The position numbers and the translations under genes were made by a program. Shown here in pieces: positions 23,123-33,410 of a stretch of 64,000 bases of DNA (positions are counted from its first letter, which is position 1; each line of letters begins with the position of its first letter). The DNA is from Urechis unicinctus. Taxonomy: Eukaryota > Annelida > Polychaeta > Xenopneusta > Urechidae. The notes under the pieces were generated by a model, which saw nothing but the letters and a program-made list of their open reading frames with translations, was not told the origin of the DNA and searched no databases. The stretch covers positions 15,941,480 to 16,005,479 of the forward strand of contig CM067357.1 in assembly GCA_034190875.2 (NCBI GenBank). The letters run 5' to 3'.

Positions 23123-23600
23123 CAATTAGTGAAAGCTTCCCCTGTTCAGTTTCCGCTGCCCAGTTGCCTAGTCAGGCCCAAATATTACCGCTTGGCACGA
23201 TTTTAGGCCAAAAAACTAATTCACAGGATGATATTCCTCCTCTGTTCCGATAAAAATGTTTGGTGAGTTGATTTCACTAGCTAAAACAAGATAAAACACA
23301 GGAATCCGAATCATTCCTTTGAATCACGCAGGCTAGATACCTTTGGACGCCAGAACTAAGAGGGAGTGCATGCAGCACTACCCTTACTAAGTCTGAAAGA
23401 GCTAGACCACACCCATGAATTGATCAAAAAATTCCATCCAAGGCTATGACAAAGCACTCTAGTCCAAGGGTGTCGTGTTCACTTGTCTTGTCAGACGGAG
23501 TCTGCTTTTTCCTTACAAGTCATTCTGCAGCAATTGTTTTTGTAATGGCCAGGGAATTTTTACAAAATATTGTCTTTAATAATGATCACAATCGACACTG

Positions 23601-25539
23601 AAGGTCAAAGGTGAAGGTTATTGATGGGATATCATGTGACGTGCTTTTTTGGGTGCTCTGATCAAAGATCATTACTTATTGCAATTGATGAATGTTTATA
23701 GCATAGAAAGAACCCACACAGTAAAATGAACCACATCATTATAAGGGTGTTGTGAAATGAAAGCTCTGCTATGTAAACTGTTGTCATGGGGCACGGGTAA
23801 GAGGGATGGCTGTGCGTAGGTGGCGTGTTTGACACCGAAGGGAGTATTTAATTTCACATATCTTCAGTGCATCATGTTTTAAGGCCACATCGTGCCCCTA
23901 CAAACCAAAATACATAATTTTTCAAAAAAACATTGCACATATGAAAAACACTTTCGTCCATAAAGCTATTATTTTGTTTTATTCGATTTGAAGACAATTT
24001 GTAACACTAAGGTGAGTAATGGTCAGAATTATAGGGCTAAGTGATTGCCTTCATTGTTGGTGATGTGTTGTTAATAACAGCAGGTTACTTGGTTTGTGTT
24101 TTCTGCTTGTGATGATGGGTGTTTATTGACAGAATCCACAGTACTTGTTGATCGGTTGGTCATGCTGCCTCATACAGCTGCCGTGTGTTTCCTGATGTCT
24201 CTTCTTGGTGTTCCATTATTGTTGCTTCAGACAATTTTAAGTCTTCCTACATTAGTAGTGATTGGCTGGATAGAGAATCATCTCTACACAGTTTTATCAC
24301 GAGTCAGATACTCTATCTGTGTCTCACGTTTACAGTTTTCTGCATTGCCTTAAAGTTGTAGAATTGATGTGACTATTGATTGACATGGCTGGTGAACCTC
24401 ATGGGATTGTGCTCATTTTTCCCAAATGTTCACACCTTTGTTAGCTCTGCTCTTGAACAGAGTTCATAATACCATTCCTAAGCCGTCTGTCCATCCATCT
24501 GTTTGTAAATGTTGGTGGCAGGTTTTCTTGTTAAGCAGAGTACCCTCCTGTCTTATGTTGATCACCACAAAACATTTGAGAATTGAGTTATTGGATAAGA
24601 ATGTATGCATAATCTCTTGTACTCTGATAACCCAGTGGAGAATAATTGTTGATGACCTGTTTCTTTATAACTGTCTGAAATCACACATGGAGCCCCTCAG
24701 ATGCTTATGTTTCCTTGCAAACTTAACATTTACCCTGCATGCATGACATTGAGTATGACTTATGAACAGATCTCTTGTGCAATGTAAATCCAATGGGGAA
24801 TAATACATATGGCTGCCATGTAACTTCATTCCAACCTCCACTTTGACCTCTGAGTGATTGATAATAAAACTGCCGAGAAATTCTCTGTTCAGTGTTTTCC
24901 TCTCATTGATAACAGAATCTGAGATCAGGCCCATTTTGTCAATATGGCTTGTGGAATGTTTATCTATACACATACTAACATATTATATGATGTAAAGTAT
25001 GGTGGGACCTTATATTAGAGAGGTTATCAGTTTATGTGACTTTATTTAAGGTCACAGTGACTAATAAAGAGAATGTGAAGCTAATGTATTTTGATTGCAC
25101 GTTTTCATATAAAATATAATTTAGACATTGAGCCCCCATATGTCAATGGCACATTGCTAACTAAAAATCAACCCTGTCTGACCTTTGACCCCTTTGTTAC
25201 TTTTAATTATCTTGTTTGATGTAAGCTCAATAGGTGATAAGTTTTGATAGCACTTTTCTTGTATAGCAAGCAAGCAGCCTAAAATTACACGTGAACCCCT
25301 CTTATATTGATGGCTCTTTGAAAGTAAAAAAAATACTACATCACCTTTCTCCCTGTGTTATTACTAGAAAATTTCATATGCAACTTGTCCCAAAAAGGAA
25401 TTTAAGATGTTGTTTTTAAGCAATCAGAAGACCTGGTGTACTTTCTTTAAAATAATGATAAAGTCTCGGACTGTTATGATCTTGGATTGGATAGTTCATC
25501 AGGGACATTGACATCATTCCCTAGGTTAAAAGAGGGCAG
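23601..25539. other. Gene-free stretch
   Basis: Several short frames on both strands but none with recognisable protein character. No clear counterpart in the mirrored 53.8-56.2 kb region. Confidence 0.5.
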
Positions 25540-25690
25540 CCAGTTGGCCATGGGTTGTGACTCTTGTTTTTTGGATTTCACAGAGACAAGTGGCTGGAAT
25601 GACCCAGTTCAGTCCATACGCTGGTGGTGACATGGTCTAGGGAAATCTTGTCCATTTTCATCCACGTGGATATCCCTTTATTTTAACCAT
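25540..25690 (+). mobile_element. SINE fragment
   Basis: Contains GTTGGCCATGGGTTGTGACTC and, after a gap, AGTGGCTGGAATGACCCAGT, then CTGGTGGTGACATGGTCTAG, matching the middle of the SINE at 63.5-63.7 kb. The tail is missing. Confidence 0.65.
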
Positions 25691-25824
25691 CTACCCTTGA
25701 ATGTAGACTTCGGATGGAAATTTCATATGAATTCCTCCATCTTCTTTCCTGGCAATCCCGCAGCAGCTTATCACACTTACATGGAGAACAGCCTGATTCA
25801 CTAGCAGTGAATAATACCAAGCCA

Positions 25825-25885
25825 ACATACCGTGACTTCCCGATGAGCGATACGCAACCAGATTAGCGGCTGGCAAACAAAAACC
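25825..25885 (+). repeat. Upstream block shared with zinc-finger gene 3
   Basis: CCGTGACTTCCCGATGAGCG, then ACGCAACCAGATTAGCGGCT, appears as its reverse complement at about 53695-53750, upstream of zinc-finger gene 3. This extends the homology of the two loci into their 5' flanks. Confidence 0.8.
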
Positions 25886-26651
25886 TTCGTTATAAGACTT
25901 GCAAAGTGTGCGTGATAAGACTTGCAAGGTGTGCGTGATATTACGAACGTCCGTAGTAGTTTTGCCATGTTAGATCCATCTAGCGGTGCTCCGTAAGGGA
26001 CCTGCTCAAATGAAGTTGTTTCTTGGTGATATATCGACACCGTTGCAGTTATCGCACGGCAAACTGTGCTGATTTAAGTTTGAGGCGATATGGGAAAAAG
26101 ACCGGGCTTTTTCTCGAACTCTGATTGGCTGGATAATATAGAATGTCTAGCGTTCGGCTGGCGAATATGAAGCACATTGTTGCCTTGACATCAATGTGAT
26201 CAGTCTGACAAGTCAGTATGGTATACCTTTGTTTGCTGATGAACTAAGTGCTAGCGTTGTTTGTGGAATCATGGAATTAAAACTGTTATTGTTTTCAATT
26301 AATTCATGGTTAAATAAGTAGCGGTATATTTAAGTCACCTATATTATCTATGCGTAGACAAATAGTACCAAATGATAGTGAGGTTTTCGCCGACTTATCC
26401 ACATGTTGTGACAATAGATGACTATGCGCATTTGCCTACTTCTCAATAGCGATCATTCCACCACATTGTTTCATGAGATAATGGGATTTTGCCACAAATT
26501 TACTGGCAAATATGGCGGTTTTTTTATAAAAATCGAGCAACAGCTTCCACAGTGAAGTGCTTTTTCTATGCAAGACCACCCTTTCCTTTAAGTTTCGTTG
26601 TTTTAAAAGATCACATGAAAGCAGCATTTGTTTTATGTCCATGTGTAACAG

Positions 26652-26979
26652 GAGAATTCTAGCTGATGGAAACAAATACATCGGAATGGAAGACGTTAAA
26701 GCAGTCGTAAAACTGGAGGCCCCTGATACTATCTGCGATGTATATTCTTGCATGCAAGGTGAACTTGACTCGGACAAATTTGCTTTGCTCCAGAATTATA
26801 AAAAGGAGAGCATTGATTGTGACACATCGGACGAGTCATCGCCCATTGACATTTCTTCCAATGGTCGCCATGAACAGGGAGCTGCTGTCATCGCTTTCAG
26901 TCGATCAGGGGCTCTTGATAACCATTTACTTGGAAATATGGCTTTCACAGTGAAGTGCGTTTTCCACCCTTTCGTTTAA
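26652..26979 (+). CDS. Zinc-finger gene 2, N-terminal module exon (copy 1, no fingers)
   Basis: Opens after a TGTAACAG acceptor. It reads RRILADGNKYIGMEDVKAV, then VKLEAPD, then SDKFALLQNYKKESID, SDESSP and a GAL/SAL-DNHL end, aligning over about 90 residues with the N-terminal module of zinc-finger gene 1. No finger follows before the stop at 26979. It may be an alternative exon or a solo module. Copy 2 lies 390 bp downstream and is fused to the fingers; the flanking DNA (CACATGAAAGCAGC, TGTAACAGGAGAATTCTAGC) is duplicated too. Confidence 0.55.
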
Positions 26980-27039
26980 GTGTCGATGTTTTAAAAGACC
27001 ACATGAAAGCAGCTATTGATTCATGTACATGTGTAACAG

Positions 27040-28003
27040 GAGAATTCTAGCTGGTGGAGCCGAAAACATCAGAATGGAAGACGTTAAATCAGTGATAAAA
27101 CTGGAGGCCGCTGATGATGTCAACGATGGATCTTCTTCATATTGTCTCAGCCTTGGAAGCAATATAAAAGCCCATAAAAGAACGCATACTGGTGTAAAAG
27201 CTGGTAAATGTGACATTTGTGGAAAGTCGTTCGCTTATTCAAGTGTTCTAACCCAGCATATGAGAATGCATACTGATGAAAAACCTTATAAATGTGACGC
27301 TTGTGGAAAGTCGTTTGCTCAAGGAAGTCATCTGACACAACATATGAGAAGACATACTGGTGAAAAACCTTATAAATGTGCCACTTGTGGAAAGTCGTTT
27401 GCTCGTGGAAGTGATCTAACCAGGCATATGCCAACACATACTGATGAAAAACCCTATAAATGTGACACTTGTGGAAAGTCGTTTGCTCATGGAAGTTATC
27501 TAACAAGGCATATGACAACGCATACTGGTGAAAAACCTTATAAATGTGACACTTGCGGAAAGTCGTTTGCTCATGGAAGTAATCTAACCAGGCATATGAC
27601 AACGCATACTGATGAAAAACCTTTTAAATGTGACACTTGTGGAAAGTCGTTTGCTCATGCAAGTGATCGAACAAAGCATATGAGAACGCATACTGGTGAA
27701 AAACCTTACAAATGTGACACTTGTGGAAAGTCGTTTGCTCATGGAAGTAATCTAACCAGGCATATGACAACGCATACTGATGACAAACCTTTTAAATGTG
27801 ACACTTGTTTTAAGTCTTTTTATAGTGGAAGTCATCTGACACAACATATGAAAGGGCATACTGGTGAAAAACCTTATAAATGTGACACTTGTGGATGGGC
27901 GTTCGCTCATGCAAGTGATCGAACAGAGCATAAGAGAACGCATACTGGTGAAAATGCAAATGTGCCACTCGTTGAAAGTCTTTTGCTCAGGGAAGTCATC
28001 TGA
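27040..28003 (+). CDS. C2H2 zinc-finger protein 2 (nine fingers)
   Basis: An acceptor TGTAACAG at 27032-27039 opens the exon; a Met at 27023 lies in the intron-like part, so the first coding exon is probably elsewhere. A short N-terminal module (MEDVKSVIKLEAADDVND) is followed by nine C2H2 fingers, mostly KCDTCGKSFAHGSNLTRHM with HTGEKPY or HTDEKPY linkers. The fingers repeat as an 84-bp DNA unit and are nearly identical, so the array looks recently homogenised. Near 27955 a small deletion shifts the frame and the protein ends in an unrelated tail (ENANVPLVESLL). Presumably a nuclear DNA-binding protein; target unknown. Confidence 0.8.
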
Positions 28004-28183
28004 CACAACATATGAAAAGGCATGTTGGTGAAAATTCGTACGAATGTGACACTTGTGGAATGTCGTTCATTGATATTAAAAGTCATATTTGGCATATCGG
28101 GACCCATTCTAGTAAGGTGACGTTAATATATATGCGCACCAATGTATCTATGACATTCATTTGTATTACATGTATGATTCCCT
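27955..28183 (+). pseudogene. Decayed 3' fingers of zinc-finger gene 2
   Basis: In the original frame after the break the sequence still reads KSFAQGSHLTQHMKRH and CDTCGMSFIDIKSHIWH, but a TGA replaces the Gly codon of the CxxCG turn. The frame closes at 28183, just before the poly(A) signal. Confidence 0.75.
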
Positions 28184-28186
28184 GAG

Positions 28187-28192
28187 AATAAA
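28187..28192 (+). terminator. Poly(A) signal of zinc-finger gene 2
   Basis: Canonical AATAAA followed by a GT-rich stretch (GTTGTTGTTATTATT), about 185 bp after the stop. Confidence 0.6.
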
Positions 28193-28199
28193 AGTTGTT

Positions 28200-31100
28200 G
28201 TTATTATTCCACGCATGACTACTGTCTTGGGCTCCACGAATGTAATATTTTAAGGTATCTTCTCAGTATCCTATTGGGCAATATTACGGGTTTTTCATAT
28301 ATTTATTGCTGGGGTGTTCTGTTTGGGATGCCATGGTATGAAATTGTGTCATGATGTGTTCCATGTCATTGGCATTACTGGGCAGAAGATTCTATTGTCT
28401 CAAATGGAGTAGTTAGGGGCATACAAAAAGTGTGTACATAGCTTCTGTTGACTCAAATGGAGTAGTTTGGGGAAAACATTTTCAAAGGAAGAATAAATCA
28501 AATATTTAATCAGAGAAAGTCAAAAACAGAATAGCAAGAGAATGTAACCGCGCAGGGTGCCATGCATATGACGGAATTAGTTGGAGTTGCTAACTTCCTG
28601 TTCTGTGGCTTAGGAATGACACGAATGAAAACCCTAATATTATTTTAATGCTATTTAAATGTTAGCATTAAAATATAGGCTAGCATTTCATCATCTGTCC
28701 TTGAGAGCGATATAACGTTATACAAGATAGAAGTGGTTGAAGAGAATCCTGCAAACTATTCAGCATTATCTTCTCTTTGTTTGATAATTTCAGCAAAGCA
28801 CTAGCATTTTGTTGACCAAGTCGCTTACTTGACTATGTCATGTCGATGCCAAAGACCACCATCAAAGGAAGTCGTAATTTAGTTCACCTGCTCCGACATA
28901 CTATAACGTGGCAAAGAGACAGATGTTAACTTATAGAGCCCCACGACCACACTACATGCATATAATACAACAATAATATAACATTTTGCAATTGGTGAGA
29001 TACCTTTATAATGGTTTACTGCTATCGCACGGTTGGCAATTTGTTGGCATGCTACTTACGCTTCACAAGGGACGTGTTTTCGTGGTTAAATGTGATCTCT
29101 GTACTATTCAAACAAGTAAAATAACAGATAAATTGGTCAGATTTTGATGCAGCGTACGTCATTATTTGCCGTCTGTTAAGTACACATTTTTACGTCCCAC
29201 ACCAAGACGAGAATTATTAAGATGGTATATTACCAAATACAGTATCGCATTTAACTTTTTGTACCATTGATACATATATCTGAGAAAGGTGATGATGGGT
29301 GTGGGTGTAGAGCTTGTGTACCGGCCCTGAATTCCAAGTACGACACACAGCATTGCTTTAAGAAGGACGATAACGGTTGAGGCACCTGCCAATGTTCCCC
29401 TGCATTATCATGTTTACCTGTCACTTGCACTGGATACATGCAATGTGAATATGGCTGTAGAAAAGATGCAAAATTGTGTAACATCTGTCCTACACACAAC
29501 TGGTTGCTGTTACGTCATCCTTGCAGACCAGTAAATTTCAGATTGTGCTGTGTACAAGGCTATGCACACGTTACCCTTAATCTTTCTCAACTAAAATCAA
29601 GTTCATTAACAATATCAATGACGTTGATTCAAGTCGCTTGATGGAGAATCCTTTCCGATTAAAGAAAACAAATCCAACGTGATCCCGGTTGCCGAGAATT
29701 GACGATGCTATGATAGTACATGGCATATACTCATCATGACTGGGCGAACTTGTAAACACGGTAACAAATTAGCGAGCTGTATGTCATTTATGGTATTCAT
29801 GTTTGTTGATATTCATCTTGCTTGCTTATGCGTGCTTCTGGTTTTTACGTGTATTTCTGGTATGGTTGGGAGTCATAGTGGTTGCAAAATATCATCAAGT
29901 CTATGATCTTTCCGCGTGGTTTTGATCGTTGACTTTTCATTTGATCGGTGTGGCTAATGGCTGACCGCCATGCATGCGGGCACATGACGTTTTAATCGCT
30001 CATCGAGTCAGAGGGACGATTAACACTCCCTCTTACTAATCTGACGATATCTTGCACACTGTATCGTAATTTCCCTATCCAACCCTCCACTGGTTTTCTA
30101 ATTTTCTACCTTGTTGTAGTCATCTTTACCTACAGCTGTCACGAGGGTAAACCTAACCGTAATATGCATTGAATATATACAGTTAATATCCATAAAATCA
30201 TGCATATTTGAAAATATCTTTTTTTCGTTAAACCAGATATCAATTGCTGTATCTTAATGGGATATATCAAGCAAAAGTTTAATGATCCTACATTCAGGAG
30301 TCTTCAATCCACACATATATGATTTCACATGGTTAACATTGATTTCAATATGCAAGGTATGCATTGTAATGCTGTGTGTTGGAACACGTGGGATGAACTA
30401 ACGATGGAACACAGGTTCTTAGCAACCTCTTTGCCAGTGGTAGATGTTTACCAGACACATGGTCATATATCCCAGTCCCCGGGCTCTCATTTATATTTCA
30501 TATTGGGCGATAACAGCTAACCAAATTTCCTTCTCCCAAAATATTATAAAGGTTTAATTTCTTGACGATTTGCATTACTCGCATGCAGTCAGATTCCCTT
30601 TTATGGGCTGTATTTCATTGACATTATCTGGTCAAGCTGAAAGACCTAACATCGTATAGTAGTGATACAATACCACCGTAATTCTCTTATCCCCACATTA
30701 TACACTCATTTAGTTCAATACAAACAATTAATTTAGCATCCTAAACTTGGGCACGCGATTGGGAATACAGACGTGCTCTGATGGGATTAGCGGTCCATTC
30801 AATTTGTTAATAGACACAAACTTACGCTTAGAGCTAAACATAACATGGAAATGCTTTCCGCGCTAAAATGGCAAAGCAATTTGAAATAATAATGCAACTA
30901 GCGGGCTTATTCTGTTGTCTTGTTTTAGTAATATGACAGCCTTCTAACGATGTTTATGTAGCCCAAAGTAGTTGTAATCTAAGTTATGATTGTGATTCGT
31001 ATAACATGCTACAACAAATCTGATATATAACTGATAACATAAGATGCGCAACATCTAGTCCTGTACATAACATGGCGAAGATGTTCTGTCGCGACCAATG

Positions 31101-32157
31101 GCTAGAGCAAATGGAAAGTGAACGTCCTCATTATGCCATTCAAATGGGGAGGCGCGTACAGCGGGAAAGAGATCGCAAATAAACAATTTTCCAGAATAAT
31201 GTATCATTCACTACAAACCCATCGGATATTCAATCTAGATAGCAGTTTTGTGTATCATTCTCGAGAGAACGTTTTGTACTAGCTGGTCGAAGAAATAATA
31301 TTGATGAAAATAGTGGTAATAAAAGCTTGCTAAATGATCCCATATTTCAATTCAACAAGAACGTGCTACTAGTTCACAATCGTGAGTTAACCCTCTGAGT
31401 TTGTGCCCAGCGCCTGGGTCGCTGCTTCTGTCTAATGATGCGGCTGCACTCACGAGAAACAATACAATCCATGGTTGTTTCGTTGCTCGTTAAACTAGTG
31501 GATGGTGCTCTTTATTGACGGGAAATGAGGCACGGCTTGCTAGGCAATGGATTACTGGGTAATATGTTGTGGAAACCAGCGGGTCTTTTGGAAAAGGTGG
31601 AAATCGATACGTGGACAAACTATTGAAGTAGCTTGTCATCGCCAGTGAGCAGACGGATTATCATTATTAAGGCACTAATCAGATTCCATCTTTTATCTGC
31701 ATTATAAATCATCCATTAGCAACAATTAAATGCTGAGTCTAGAAGAATGCAATTACCTCGTTCTTGGCGCGTCAGGCGTTGATGCAGATTATATGAATAT
31801 GAATTACTGGAAGACCAGGCCAGACCAGGTACGACCAGGTGCAAAATGCGCAGCAGAACAAGGCACATCATAGTGACATCACCATTAACAGGTACATTTG
31901 CTAGTCCTGAAATAGGGTGCGTCAAAATAAAAGTGGCTTTGCTTCTTCGTGACCATTCAGACGAAGTGAGTATCTCTTATTTCTCTAAATGTTCATGCTA
32001 TGACTTACTGAATGATTAGTACATGATAATATTGAGGTGTAAACTGTCAAAGCTTCCAGTGAAACGTCTTCATGTGTGCAACGACTTTTTGGGGACGCAA
32101 TATGTATATCATTTAGTTGGAACGCACATTAAAAGCAGCTATGATCTCGATTACTAG
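28200..32157. other. Gene-free stretch
   Basis: About 4 kb of AT-rich DNA without convincing coding frames, RNA genes or long repeats that I could recognise. Confidence 0.5.
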
Positions 32158-32440
32158 CGCCCAGTCGCTATCTTTATTTTTAAGCATCCGAGTCGATATC
32201 TACATTGTCAAGCTTCCGAGTAGCTATCTATATTGTCAAGTGTCCGAGTCGATATCTACATTGTCAAGCTTATAGCTATCTATATTGTCAAGTTTGTCTA
32301 CATTGTCAAGCTTCCGAGTCGCTATCTATATTGTCAGGTTTCCGAGTCGCTATCTATATTGTCAAGCTTCCGAGTCGATATCTATGTCCTTCATTATAGA
32401 TGGCGAATTGGCGCCTGGAAGCTGTTCGGCGCTCGGAACT
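32158..32440. mobile_element. Foldback MITE, copy 4, with internal minisatellite
   Basis: At 32182-32388 about eight units of roughly 28 bp (AAGCTTCCGAGTCGCTATCT + ATATTGTC) run in tandem, two of them shortened. The right side, GGCGCCTGGAAGCTGTTCGG followed by CGCTCGG, carries the inverse motif of the family. The unit equals the inner arm of the foldback element, so the array seems to have grown inside a copy. Confidence 0.7.
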
Positions 32441-33410
32441 TTCCTTGCAATTGATCATTTGCTATAAGTTACAATGACATCGTTATCGATTAGAAATATG
32501 ACTGTGTAAAGATTTATTCAGTCACATGTATTCATCGCATATGCAGTATTCGTTTCCTGCATAACGACAAGCTGTTTGAGTAGGCTGCAGCTACGTTTTC
32601 ATTGAATGAGTATCAATTACAAATATCATTTAACAGATATGAATCACATCGTTTTCTCTCGTCAGCAGAAATAACTATTGAGCAGCAGCTTGATTGGCTA
32701 TGTGGTGCTACACAGACATGGACACGGGTGAAAAAGGGGATAGAAAGTTAGGCGGATACATAAGTAGGTAGGTGTAATTCAAGTGGATTGTGCTCAATGT
32801 CTGCACAGAACCTGTGAATGTAGAAACAAGGTTCAAGTCTTTACTCCTATCGGTGATATTAAACAGACAATACGTTCACCTATACGCCCAGGACACAGAG
32901 TAAATGAGGTCATTACTAGTGACAGTTTCAGTAAGCCGTAAGATGCTCTTTTTTTTCCATAGTTACTCAAGTTGTGTGTGACGTTAATTGTTTCATGAGC
33001 TTTTTGTGTCACCGTTATCATTTGTTTTTGAATAAGATATCATGTATGAAATTATTGCAAGTTACATTGTGGTAGAGCTCCCTGTGATTAAAAAATCTAG
33101 GATGATTAGTTTTGGTAATTGACGTAACTTTAGGTCGCTGTATATCTGTTTTTCAACCGACATCGATCGTTGCATGTGTGTGCATGTTAAAACCTGCAGC
33201 ACCGGGGTAATGACAGCAGCGTGCGAAATTTATATTTTTTTTGTGGGAATGAAAAGGCGTTCTAGCTGTATACGAATTATTCAATATTTCTATGACCTTT
33301 TTGTGTTAGCAGCCCAAATCAGCTTCAACTAAGAGAAACGTAGCCCTATCGAGCCTATCAGTGAGAGCAAGGGAAAACGAATTGGCGACCTTGTAGTTTC
33401 TCCATCCAAG

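Larger units (their letters stand above)
19768..23600 (+). repeat. Arm A of a large inverted duplication
   Basis: Blocks are reverse complements of the 56.3-61.5 kb region. Examples are 19768-20123 with about 61120-61475, 20420-20660 with about 60840-61120, 20930-21060 with about 59900-60010, 21090-21300 with 57400-57592, 21690-22460 with 56650-57400, 22500-22690 with 56430-56620, and 23430-23600 with 56260-56420. Arm-specific insertions are at 20124-20412, about 21300-21690 and about 22690-23430. No gene was recognised in the arm. Confidence 0.8.

Noticed and set aside
24096-24353. 85-residue frame with hydrophobic stretch
   Set aside because: No family resemblance and no splice support; treated as chance.
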